Translations under genes and position numbers: made by a program
In this document: piece after piece, positions 13,269 to 20,029 of the stretch
Numbering within the stretch: position 1 is the first letter of the stretch
How the letters are laid out: each line of letters opens with the position of its first letter
Notes under the pieces: generated by a model
Databases searched by the model: none
What the model saw: only the letters and a program-made list of their open reading frames with translations
What the model was told of the DNA's origin: nothing
Origin: Porphyromonadaceae bacterium UBA7176
GTDB taxonomy: Bacteria > Bacteroidota > Bacteroidia > Bacteroidales > Muribaculaceae
Direction of reading: 5' to 3'
DNA: 20,029 nucleotides
NCBI GenBank assembly: GCA_002491245.1
Contig: DKVO01000031.1
Span: forward strand, 1 to 20,029

Positions 13269-15724
13269 GTATATGAAATTGAGGGTATGACAGGAAGTAG
13301 TTTGACGCGTTTGAAGACAGGCTCTGAGGTCACGTAGTATTCATCGGGTTTTGACACGACAATATCACGGGTTCCGCGTTTTACTGCCACCGTATTCATG
13401 TGGCAATATGCGTTGTAGAGTCCGAATGTCCAGTATCCGCGTTTGTTTTTGACTGTGCAACTGAGGTCAAGGCGATGGTAGAACGGCAACTGATAACTGT
13501 TGATGTCGGTTCGCAACGGAGACTCTCCGGCACCGAACCAATCGGAGGAGCCAAATTCCGGGTCGTCCCACACCTGATTGAACAGAGTGAAACGGTTGCC
13601 TGAATGTCCTGTCCATGAAGCATTGAGCTGTACCTTGTCGTTTATTGTCCAGTTTACAATCACATTTATCTTGTGACGGTTTTCGAACTTGGCCGGAAAT
13701 GTGCGTCCGCCGTTCTTGTCGGCGAATGTGCGGTCGGCCCACGCAAGAGAATAGGATATGTGTCCTGTCACTTTGCCGAATAATTTTTCCAACTTGATGT
13801 CAATACCCTTGGCAGAGCCTTTGCCGCTGCACAGCTGGGCATTCCATAGGTCGAGCGGCGGACGCAAGTAATACTCGTCGCGGTAGTCGAGCAGATTGTT
13901 CATCCATTTGTAATATCCTTCCGCTGATATGGAGTATGTTCTGTCGGGTGTTTGCCAATAGCCGCCAAGCGATATTTTGTCAGCGGTCTCGGGCTTGAAC
14001 TTGCCGTTTATTGGTATCCATTGGTCTGTCGGCAGCGCAAGATAGCTTTGATTGAGCTGATGCACGTATTGGGTGGTGCGTGCGTATGCAAGTTTGATGG
14101 CCCAATCCTCATCGGGGCGGTAACTTAACGATAATCTTGGCGACCAACCGTATCTGGTCTTGCTGCTTATATTGAACATAGAGGCATGCATACCGGCGTT
14201 CATCCTGATCTTTCCGCTGATTTTCCAGTCATCTTCCATGTAGGCATTGACTTCATTAGCCCCGTATGCCCATGTGGAATCACGGGTTGTCAGGTTTGTC
14301 GTCCCGGCTTCGTATAGGCGCGATGTACGCGCCGGAAGAAAGGAATGACGCGTGTATCCGGCGCCGAAACGGACTCGGTTGTTGTCGTCCGGTCGCCAAT
14401 CAAAGTCTCCTCGGAATATCCAGTCGTTGATATTGTTGTCGGTTTTGAGGACAATTCGCGATTTGTCTATCTGATCGGATGATTTTTCCCGGTTTATCTC
14501 GTCCTGCTTCATGCCGGAGAAGAACCGAGTGTAGGCTGCCGTGAACTCTGATGAAAGGTTGTCCTTTAAACGGTAGTTGAGACCTGCCTGTGCGAGCATG
14601 TTGCCCCAGTGCATGTCAAAACGGTCGTCAAAGAATGAGCCGAAATGATCGGGCTTGTCGTAACCATTGTCTTCGGTCCCTGTCTTCATGTTGTCGTCGC
14701 CAAAATAGAAACTTACAAAGGCTGTGGCTTTTGTTGAGAACTGGTGCTGCACTCGGGCGTTGAGGTCCATGAAATAGTAGTTGAAGCGCAGTTTCTCATC
14801 CTCGTTCTGGGAGTTGGCTATAGCTATGAATGGGATGGTCAGCACGTCAAACCAGGAGCGGCGCAGACCAACGAGATAGGTGGTCCGTTCTCCGATTGGC
14901 CCCGATATGTTGAATGCTCCTGAGATCAGCCCCAGCCGGGCGGATCCATGATGGCCTTCTCGATTGCCGTTCTGCATCCGCGCGTCCATGAAGGAAGACA
15001 GGCGGCCGTCGTATTTGGCTGGGATTGAAGACTTGAAGAAGTCGATGTACCGGATGATATCGGTGTTGAACGCCGAGAAAAGTCCTGCGAAATGATTGAC
15101 TTGATAAAGAGGTATGTTGTCGAGCATATACAGGTTCTCATCTGAGTTGCCCCCATGCACATACATACTTCCAAAGCCCTCTGTGCCTTCGGCAACTCCC
15201 GGTTGGGTCTGCAATGCCTTGATCACATCAGACTCTCCGAAGAGTACCGGGGTATTCCTCACCTCGTCTGCGGTAATCTTTTTCGCGCCTATTTCTGTGG
15301 TCTCCACCTGTGGGCCACCAAGACGGGATACGACTACCACCTCCTCGAGCATAGTCGGTTTGACAGTTGTACTGTATGTTTTAGTGTCGGGAACAGGGGT
15401 TGCTGTAGAACTGCCCTTTTTGGGTCTGTCGGCCTTCTTCTTACGCTTCAAGACAATATTGTTGCCCTTGATTTTGTACTCGATGGATGTCCCGGAAAAC
15501 ATTTCGGACAGGACTTGCTTCAATGGCCTGTTCTCAGCCCTGACTGTCACTGTGATATCTTCGAGCAACTCGGAAGAATATACGAAATTCTTGCCTGTCT
15601 GCTCCATGATGGATCGGAAGACGGTGGCGGCTGGCCGGTTGATTGCACGGATAGTGACATTCTGTGCTGTCGCGATAGAGATACAGTAGCTTATTGCGAT
15701 AAGCAATGACAAGATACGCTTCAT
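13256..15724 (-). CDS. TonB-dependent outer-membrane receptor with N-terminal STN signalling domain, 822 aa
   Basis: This is an active transporter of the outer membrane, driven by TonB. A signal peptide (residues 1-20, ending IATA) is followed by an STN (secretin and TonB short N-terminal) domain at about 22-94, a Lys/Arg-rich linker (95-123) and a TonB-box/plug opening MLEEVVVVSR (125-134). The plug continues with VIKALQTQPGV and MYVHGGNSDENLYMLDNIPL (188-206), then a C-terminal beta-barrel ending in ISYTWLF with the terminal Phe of outer-membrane barrels. The common carboxypeptidase-like extension domain is not seen between STN and plug. The STN domain implies a transducer role toward the anti-sigma-like gene upstream, whose stop overlaps this start (ATGA). 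The start was chosen from that overlap and the signal peptide. Confidence 0.95.
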   Translation of the reverse strand: MKRILSLLIAISYCISIATAQNVTIRAINRPAATVFRSIMEQTGKNFVYSSELLEDITVTVRAENRPLKQVLSEMFSGTSIEYKIKGNNIVLKRKKKADRPKKGSSTATPVPDTKTYSTTVKPTMLEEVVVVSRLGGPQVETTEIGAKKITADEVRNTPVLFGESDVIKALQTQPGVAEGTEGFGSMYVHGGNSDENLYMLDNIPLYQVNHFAGLFSAFNTDIIRYIDFFKSSIPAKYDGRLSSFMDARMQNGNREGHHGSARLGLISGAFNISGPIGERTTYLVGLRRSWFDVLTIPFIAIANSQNEDEKLRFNYYFMDLNARVQHQFSTKATAFVSFYFGDDNMKTGTEDNGYDKPDHFGSFFDDRFDMHWGNMLAQAGLNYRLKDNLSSEFTAAYTRFFSGMKQDEINREKSSDQIDKSRIVLKTDNNINDWIFRGDFDWRPDDNNRVRFGAGYTRHSFLPARTSRLYEAGTTNLTTRDSTWAYGANEVNAYMEDDWKISGKIRMNAGMHASMFNISSKTRYGWSPRLSLSYRPDEDWAIKLAYARTTQYVHQLNQSYLALPTDQWIPINGKFKPETADKISLGGYWQTPDRTYSISAEGYYKWMNNLLDYRDEYYLRPPLDLWNAQLCSGKGSAKGIDIKLEKLFGKVTGHISYSLAWADRTFADKNGGRTFPAKFENRHKINVIVNWTINDKVQLNASWTGHSGNRFTLFNQVWDDPEFGSSDWFGAGESPLRTDINSYQLPFYHRLDLSCTVKNKRGYWTFGLYNAYCHMNTVAVKRGTRDIVVSKPDEYYVTSEPVFKRVKLLPVIPSISYTWLF

Positions 15725-16170
15725 TCCTCAACTTCCATCTGGGTTTCAAGGATATCGTTGATTGTCGCCACAAGGTCGACTGCGTTGCCCTCGTAGTGCA
15801 GGGACAGGTGGTAGCCATCGGCATTATCCGGAATATTCACCACCTCAACGCCATACACTTCCTTTATCTTGGAAATGACCGTAGGCAGAGGTGTGTCCTC
15901 AAAGTCAATGACTTTTACCTCTTCAGTAGCTCTGGCATTCTCCTGTACTGTCTCTACCGGAGTATTTTTCAGTTCGTACTGGTGATATATGACAGTTGCA
16001 GTAGCAGAAAGGATCACCAAACCGCCTATTGCGGCTGCAACACGATAGCTTCGCCACCATGAAGGCCGGGCAAGCGAGAGGCGCTTCCAGCCTTTGTTGA
16101 CATTAAAACACCCTTTACGATAATGCTTGGTTATGAATTGTATGTCCTGTGTCTCTAAGCTATTGTCCAT
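15721..16170 (-). CDS. Minimal anti-sigma-like protein with DUF4974 (FecR C-terminal) domain, 149 aa
   Basis: This appears to be a single-pass inner-membrane regulator. A short cytoplasmic part (residues 1-42, with FITKHYRKGCFNVNKGWKRL) resembles the N-terminus of Bacteroidetes FecR anti-sigma factors. One membrane helix spans about 43-62 (VAAAIGGLVILSATATVIYH). The periplasmic part ends in a DUF4974-like domain at about 86-149 (VIDFEDTPLPTVISKIKEVY). Ordinary FecR proteins are about 300 aa and carry a FecR sensor domain between helix and DUF4974; that domain is missing here. It sits 12 bases after the small barrel gene and overlaps the receptor start by four bases. Direct binding to the sigma factor encoded two genes upstream is inferred. 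Confidence 0.75.
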   Translation of the reverse strand: MDNSLETQDIQFITKHYRKGCFNVNKGWKRLSLARPSWWRSYRVAAAIGGLVILSATATVIYHQYELKNTPVETVQENARATEEVKVIDFEDTPLPTVISKIKEVYGVEVVNIPDNADGYHLSLHYEGNAVDLVATINDILETQMEVEE

Positions 16171-16182
16171 ATGCCGATCGTG

Positions 16183-16758
16183 TTAGAAGTCGATGCCGAG
16201 ACGGAACGAGAAAAACGATGCAGTGCCGTGGCGTGTGCCGATCTTATTGCCGATACCCCATCCGCCTTGGTTTTGCCCCTGATCGTAGTTGAGGATCTCG
16301 TAAACGTCGGCACGGTATCCTTGCAAGGTGTAGCCGACGGAAACGTTGACACCCATCTTGCGACCCCAGTTGAAACGGTAGCCGATAGATGGCGAAAAAT
16401 AGACTCCACCTCCACTGACAAAGTTGTAGCCTAACCGGGCATCGGCAAAAGGAGTGAACTTGCCAAACTTGAAGTCAGTGCGTCCGTGAGCATAAAGAGC
16501 GAGGATATTGCTGTCGATCTTTGAGCAATGTTCAAAATCAAGACCGGCACCGACGAATAGGACCGGATTGAACTGATAGCCGTGGGATGTCGAGATACCG
16601 GTATAGTATGACGATATACGGGGAAAGCCGGTAAAGTTTGCAGTTGTGCGATAGCTGTTGCTCCAGTCGATGAAGCCACGGTAGCCTTGCTCCGGCTGGC
16701 GACCAAAGGCGACCAGGGCTAAGGCGAGCATAAGAAATGTTGTGATTGTGCGTGTCAT
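16183..16758 (-). CDS. Small outer-membrane beta-barrel protein, 191 aa
   Basis: A signal peptide (MTRTITTFLMLALALVAFG) is followed by repeated amphipathic, aromatic-rich strands such as VLFVGAGLDFEH, TPFADARLGYNF, VYFSPSIGYRFNWG and GVNVSVGYTLQGY. The chain ends SFFSFRLGIDF with the C-terminal Phe typical of outer-membrane barrels. Size suggests an eight-stranded OmpX/OmpW-like barrel. No specific function can be assigned. It lies between the sigma factor (73-base gap) and the anti-sigma-like gene (12-base gap), an unusual place, so it may take part in sensing or uptake. A hairpin covers its start codon. Confidence 0.75.
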   Translation of the reverse strand: MTRTITTFLMLALALVAFGRQPEQGYRGFIDWSNSYRTTANFTGFPRISSYYTGISTSHGYQFNPVLFVGAGLDFEHCSKIDSNILALYAHGRTDFKFGKFTPFADARLGYNFVSGGGVYFSPSIGYRFNWGRKMGVNVSVGYTLQGYRADVYEILNYDQGQNQGGWGIGNKIGTRHGTASFFSFRLGIDF

Positions 16759-16796
16759 AGCGTCGATATTGATTGTTTCTGTCTTTAAGACGCTAT
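16757..16796 (-). promoter_or_regulatory. Hairpin covering the start of the small barrel gene
   Basis: On the minus strand ATAGCGTC (16796-16789) pairs perfectly with GACGCTAT (16764-16757) around a 24-base loop. The last two stem bases are the A and T of the ATG. The structure lies in the 73-base gap after the sigma gene, the only sizeable gap in the unit, and could limit translation of the barrel protein. No promoter match was found inside it. Confidence 0.4.
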
Positions 16797-16831
16797 TATG
16801 CCGGAGAGGTCCTATCTGTTCAGAAGAAATT

Positions 16832-17332
16832 TTACAAAAAAGGAAGGAAGAAAGGCTTGTGTCCGGTCGACAGCGACTCGCGCAGCCGGGTAAATGCCTT
16901 GGTAATCTGATTTTTGACTGTCTTTACAGATATATTCAGCTCTTCGGCGATTTCTGCATTGGAGAGCCCGTCGCGCTTGCTCATGAGAAATATCTCGCGG
17001 CATTTCTCAGGAAGTTCATCGATGGCTTTCCATATCCTTGCGTCTCTGAAAGAGGTGTCCATGACCTCTTCAGAGATTTCAGGGATGGAATCGATGGGTT
17101 CCATTTCTTTCTTTCCGCGAAGGAAGCTCACGCATTCATTCCTGACACATCGGTACATGTAGGATTTGAAGTGTCCGATTTCAGTGCCGGATGAGATGGC
17201 CTGCCAAGCCTTCATGAAAGTTTCTTCCACAATATCTTCCGCATCGCTGGTATTATCAACGATGCGGAGTGCGTACATGCCTAATGGCAAATAAAGTTGT
17301 CTGAAATATGCTTCAAACTCTCGGATTGTCAT
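16832..17332 (-). CDS. ECF RNA polymerase sigma factor, Bacteroidetes expansion type, 166 aa
   Basis: This alternative sigma factor directs RNA polymerase to a small regulon, here probably its own operon. Region 2 shows NTSDAEDIVEETFMKAWQ and YMYRCVRNECVSFLRGKK. Region 4 shows IDELPEKCREIFLMSKRDGL and SNAEIAEELNISVKTVKNQI, a helix-turn-helix for the -35-like element. The ATG at 17332 was chosen because MTIREFEAYFRQLYLPLGMY is the usual opening and because it overlaps the GH43 stop as ATGA. The frame remains open another 26 codons upstream inside GH43, with no family similarity. Its partners are inferred to be the DUF4974 protein and the STN receptor downstream. Confidence 0.92.
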   Translation of the reverse strand: MTIREFEAYFRQLYLPLGMYALRIVDNTSDAEDIVEETFMKAWQAISSGTEIGHFKSYMYRCVRNECVSFLRGKKEMEPIDSIPEISEEVMDTSFRDARIWKAIDELPEKCREIFLMSKRDGLSNAEIAEELNISVKTVKNQITKAFTRLRESLSTGHKPFFLPFL

Positions 17333-18363
17333 TTTGACGTCGTTGAGGGGCGTTTGGCGACGTTCGAAGGGCGTCCGCCGGCGATGAGGGGCCAACCGTT
17401 GTCGTCCCATATGATTTCATCGAGCATGCCGAGGCGTCCGGCGTCGGGCCTCGAATTGTCGTAGGCATGGTAGAGCATCCATGTGCGGCCTTCGGCGTCT
17501 TCAATCAAGTTGGAGTTGTGGCCGGGACCGGAGAAATTGTCGCTCTTGTCGAGCAGGAGAGAGAATCCGTTGTCGAGGATGTTCTGTCCGTTTTTATCGA
17601 GGTACGGGCCGAGGAGGTTTTTCGAACGGGCCATGACAGTACGGTATGTGCTGTTTGTGCCGCCGGAGAAGTCGCCTGTCGAAGCGATGAAGTAGTACCA
17701 ACCGTTGTGTTTGTGTATTGTCGTGCCTTCGAATGCCGTGCCGGCAAAGAGTTGTTTGGTCTCAGGTTTCGGAGTGATTACGGCGTCGTCGGTAACGTCG
17801 AGCTGCATGGCATAGAGGTTTCTGAAACTACCCCAGAAGATCCAGGGTTGGCCTTCATCTTCGAAGTAGAATTGGTCGATTGATTGTTCTACACCTATCT
17901 CTTGGCTGTCGATCAATATGCCTTTGTCGGTGAACGGACCTTGAGGGGAGTCGGCGGTGGCGTAGCCGATGAGGCTGTATTTGACATCTCCGAACCATAA
18001 TGTGTAGAAAATGACGTATTTACCGGCTATGCGTCGTATTTCGGGAGCCCAAAGGTCGCCTTTGCGGTTGTTGCGGACTGCAGCCGGCCAGGTTTCGTCG
18101 TTGAACACAGAGCCTACGCGGTCCCAGTCGACGAGGTTCTTGGAGCGGAATATGGAGTATCCATGTCCTGTGGAGTAGAGGTAGTAGTAGCCGTCGTCGG
18201 CCAAAATTACGGATGGGTCGGGGGCGTCGTATTCGATTACGGGGTTGGTGTATGTCTCGTTTTTTGCGATGGGGGTATCCTGTTGTTTATTCGAGTTATC
18301 GTTTGAACATGAAGCAGAGGCAAGGATTGTAATTGCGGCCAGAATGCGTGGAATATATTTCAT
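17329..18363 (-). CDS. Glycoside hydrolase family 43 lipoprotein, 344 aa
   Basis: GH43 enzymes are five-bladed beta-propeller arabinanases, arabinofuranosidases or xylosidases. A lipoprotein signal ends ASASC with Cys19, so the enzyme is membrane-anchored, probably in the outer membrane or at the surface. The three catalytic carboxylates are recognisable: D49 in APDPSV (base), D163 in QSIDQFYF (pKa modulator) and E212 in AFEGTTI (acid). The family signature DLWAPEI is at 103-109. The single-domain length fits an arabinan-active GH43, but the substrate cannot be fixed. It is the first gene of the six-gene unit; its stop overlaps the sigma factor start by four bases, which ties enzyme expression to the regulator. 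Confidence 0.92.
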   Translation of the reverse strand: MKYIPRILAAITILASASCSNDNSNKQQDTPIAKNETYTNPVIEYDAPDPSVILADDGYYYLYSTGHGYSIFRSKNLVDWDRVGSVFNDETWPAAVRNNRKGDLWAPEIRRIAGKYVIFYTLWFGDVKYSLIGYATADSPQGPFTDKGILIDSQEIGVEQSIDQFYFEDEGQPWIFWGSFRNLYAMQLDVTDDAVITPKPETKQLFAGTAFEGTTIHKHNGWYYFIASTGDFSGGTNSTYRTVMARSKNLLGPYLDKNGQNILDNGFSLLLDKSDNFSGPGHNSNLIEDAEGRTWMLYHAYDNSRPDAGRLGMLDEIIWDDNGWPLIAGGRPSNVAKRPSTTSK

Positions 18364-18390
18364 CGTTGTTTTTTAGGTTTCTGATTTGTG

Positions 18391-18398
18391 CAAAGATA
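18391..18398 (-). promoter_or_regulatory. Probable -7 box of the GH43-led operon
   Basis: TATCTTTG on the minus strand fits TAnnTTTG exactly and lies 28 bases upstream of the GH43 start. No good -33 TTTG is found at the right distance, where the sequence is AT-rich (ATTTATCG); the promoter may therefore be weak or need an activator or alternative sigma factor. Confidence 0.5.
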
Positions 18399-18425
18399 GC
18401 GATAAATTTGTCGATATGATGTGTG

Positions 18426-19283
18426 TCAGATAGATTTTGCGTTCTGTCTGTCGAGGTGGAGCTGGGTTTTGAGAGCGTCGAGGGAGGAAAAGGCAGTTTC
18501 GGGGCGGAGCCGACGGAGAAATGATATGTCGATGGTCTGGCCGTAGATGTCGCTGTCGAAATCGAAAATGTTGACTTCGAGCGTTTTGTCGCGTCCGTCG
18601 TTGAGGGTGGGGCGGTGACCGGTGTTGGCCATTCCGCGCATGGTGGTGCCGTCGATATGGATGTCGACGGCATATGCGCCGTCGGGCGGCAGGAGTTGGG
18701 ATGGCTCAAGGGGCGATATGTTGGCTGTGGGGAAGCCTATGGTGCGGCCGATCTGGTTGCCTCTGACCACTGTGCCTCTTACTGTGAAGCTGTGGCCGAG
18801 GAGGGTGATGGCCGATTGGATGTCGCCGGCCTCGATTTCGGCACGTATCAGCGAGCTTGCTGGAGTTGAGTTGCCTGAGGCGATGGCTTTGACGAGGATT
18901 ACTCCGAATGAGGTGTTGGTCTTAATCCATCCGGCGTCGCGTCGGTCGCTGCCGATATGGTTGCTGTAGCCCATGACGAGGGCCTCGACGCCGTAGAGAT
19001 TGTGTATTTTTTCGAGAAATTGCGAGGCGGTGAGTGCGAAGTCGGCTTTGGAGAAGTCGAGGACTACCGGTGTGGCGTATTGTGAGATGAGTTCGAGTTT
19101 CTGCGGCAGGGATGAGATCAGCCTCGGGCCGTTGCCAGAGAGAGTGGTCAGCGGATGCCGGCCGAAGGTCAGTGCGAGAGGTGTGTGGCCCGAGCGTTGA
19201 GCCTGGGCTGCGAGAGCGTCGAGGATGGCTTTATGGCCAAGGTGGACGCCGTCGAACATACCTATTGCCGCGACGGAAGCCAT
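18426..19283 (-). CDS. ribF: RibF-type bifunctional riboflavin kinase/FMN adenylyltransferase, 285 aa
   Basis: RibF converts riboflavin to FMN and then FAD in the cytosol. The N-terminal nucleotidyltransferase domain opens with GMFDGVHLGH (residues 8-17) and has SSLIRAEIEAGD (143-154). The C-terminal kinase domain has GNQIGRTIGFPTANI (175-189), GAYAV, GMANTGHRPTLNDG (217-230), the catalytic-Glu segment LEVNIFDFDSDIYG (235-248) and a closing FLRRLRPETAF. It is shorter than usual (about 305-315 aa) because the N-terminal leader is missing, and the usual GYDFRFG-type motif reads GYSNHIGSDRRDAG (105-118). The start is fixed by the one-base overlap with the HAD stop (TAATG). Kinase function looks intact; the adenylyltransferase half may be altered. 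Confidence 0.88.
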   Translation of the reverse strand: MASVAAIGMFDGVHLGHKAILDALAAQAQRSGHTPLALTFGRHPLTTLSGNGPRLISSLPQKLELISQYATPVVLDFSKADFALTASQFLEKIHNLYGVEALVMGYSNHIGSDRRDAGWIKTNTSFGVILVKAIASGNSTPASSLIRAEIEAGDIQSAITLLGHSFTVRGTVVRGNQIGRTIGFPTANISPLEPSQLLPPDGAYAVDIHIDGTTMRGMANTGHRPTLNDGRDKTLEVNIFDFDSDIYGQTIDISFLRRLRPETAFSSLDALKTQLHLDRQNAKSI

Positions 19284-19897
19284 TATTTCAGTGGCAGATA
19301 GTCGGTAAATTCGGTGCCGGGTACGACGTGGACGGCATTGAACCCGAGGGCTTTGGCAGCTTCGACGTTTGATGCTGAATCGTCGAAGAAGAGAGTCTCG
19401 GCCGGATCGATGGCGAGGTTTTCGATAGCGTATTCAAAAATCGCCGGGTCGGGTTTGAGGGCTTTGGCGTCGAAAGAGGTTACTATTCCGTCGAAGTAGT
19501 CTTCGCGTCGAAGGCCTTCTTTGCCGAATTCGTTTGCGATGATGCCACGCCACATTATCGGGTTGGTGTTTGAGAGGACGAAAATGCCGTATCCGTCGCA
19601 CCTCAATTTTCGCAGCGCCTGCAGCCTTGCGACAGGTATGCCGGTAATAAATTTCTGGAATGCGTTGTCGATCTGATAGTCGGAAACGTTGTCGGGCAGA
19701 ACTTTGTGGAGTTCCCGATGGAATGTGTCGACGTTTATTGAGCCGTCTTCAATTTGCTTGAAAATACCTGTCTGGGCGTAGTCGCCGAAGTAAGAGCCGG
19801 GGTTCTGAAGTCCGAGAGAACTGAACGCGTCGACGCAATTCTGACGTTCGATGTCGATGATCACGCCTCCGAGGTCGAAAAGTAGATTTTTAATCAT
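19283..19897 (-). CDS. HAD-superfamily (IA, YihX-like) phosphatase, 204 aa
   Basis: This is a cytosolic haloacid-dehalogenase-fold hydrolase, probably acting on a small phosphorylated metabolite. Motif I is FDLGGVIID with nucleophile D8; the +2 position is Gly10 rather than the usual acid/base Asp, as in YihX-type sugar phosphatases. Motif II is VLSNTN (S109), motif III KPDPAIFE (K148) and motif IV FFDDSASN (D172-D173). A helical cap lies between motifs I and II. Its stop overlaps the RibF start by one base (TAATG), so the two are co-translated. A role in flavin or pentose-phosphate metabolism is possible from context only. Confidence 0.9.
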   Translation of the reverse strand: MIKNLLFDLGGVIIDIERQNCVDAFSSLGLQNPGSYFGDYAQTGIFKQIEDGSINVDTFHRELHKVLPDNVSDYQIDNAFQKFITGIPVARLQALRKLRCDGYGIFVLSNTNPIMWRGIIANEFGKEGLRREDYFDGIVTSFDAKALKPDPAIFEYAIENLAIDPAETLFFDDSASNVEAAKALGFNAVHVVPGTEFTDYLPLK

Positions 19898-19949
19898 CGT
19901 CGGTAGTTAGGTATCCTCCAGTCAATATGAGGTAATTATTAAAAGTTAA

Positions 19950-19976
19950 GGCTCTAACCGGAAGCCGGTTAGAGCC
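19950..19976 (-). terminator. Intrinsic terminator downstream of the tRNA
   Basis: A perfect 12-bp inverted repeat, GGCTCTAACCGG (19950-19961) and CCGGTTAGAGCC (19965-19976), leaves a 3-base loop. On the minus strand it is followed by TTAACTTTTAATAATT. It lies seven bases beyond the tRNA 3' end and would stop tRNA transcripts before the HAD gene. Confidence 0.85.
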
Positions 19977-19983
19977 GAATGGG

Positions 19984-20029
19984 TAGCCCATAGCAGAATC
20001 GAACTGCTCTTTCAAGAATGAAAATCTTG
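19984..20029 (-). tRNA. Partial tRNA, probably tRNA-Glu (UUC), 3' part only
   Basis: Read on the minus strand: anticodon stem CAAGA/TCTTG around loop TTTTCAT (anticodon TTC), a 4-base variable loop AAAG, a T-arm AGCAG-TTCGATT-CTGCT, then the 3' acceptor strand ATGGGCT and discriminator A. The 4-base variable loop fits tRNA-Glu. CCA is not encoded (ACCC follows). The D-arm and 5' acceptor strand lie beyond the window end, so the identity rests on the anticodon alone. Confidence 0.8.

Noticed and set aside
1..20029. CRISPR arrays or insertion sequences
   Set aside because: No regularly spaced long direct repeats beyond the three-copy 32-bp array, no cas genes, and no transposase-like frame were found.

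Overview
The window looks like a chromosomal segment of a Bacteroidales bacterium, plausibly a gut member such as Muribaculaceae (the family is an inference). Clues are the TonB receptor/DUF4249 lipoprotein pair, an ECF sigma factor of the Bacteroidetes type, an anti-sigma-like DUF4974 protein, a giant periplasmic alpha-2-macroglobulin, and promoters of the Bacteroidetes form TTTG-N18/19-TAnnTTTG instead of sigma70 -35/-10 boxes. All genes but one lie on the minus strand.

Layout by coordinate. (1) 1-1944: groES-groEL chaperonin operon, read leftward, with a palindromic operator-like site upstream of groES. (2) 2100-3600: the only plus-strand gene, an AT-richer AAA_14/DUF4143 ATPase, preceded by three copies of a 16-bp motif on an exact 32-bp period. 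(3) 3704-9372: an intrinsic terminator and a 1868-residue alpha-2-macroglobulin-family protein lacking the thioester. (4) 9428-11235: a long RNA-type inverted repeat, then a class I fumarase with a clear promoter. (5) 11284-12268: an Abi_2/HEPN abortive-infection gene with its own consensus promoter, and a terminator-like hairpin plus T-tract directly before its start codon. (6) 12312-18398: a tightly packed six-gene unit: GH43 lipoprotein, ECF sigma factor, small outer-membrane barrel, minimal anti-sigma-like protein, STN-containing TonB receptor and DUF4249 lipoprotein. Three of its five junctions overlap. (7) 18426-19897: a HAD phosphatase and a RibF-type FAD synthetase/riboflavin kinase, overlapping by one base. 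(8) 19950-20029: a terminator and the 3' part of a tRNA, probably tRNA-Glu(UUC), running off the window.

How the genes fit together: the six-gene unit reads as a self-regulated nutrient-uptake locus. The receptor's STN domain would signal to the membrane-anchored anti-sigma-like protein and so to the ECF sigma factor, while GH43 and DUF4249 work at the cell surface. The ATPase and the Abi gene are the accessory insertions in an otherwise housekeeping segment, and each carries an unusual upstream DNA or RNA element. These two loci, the compact sigma/anti-sigma locus and a SusC-plug-like motif inside the macroglobulin are the most promising leads.
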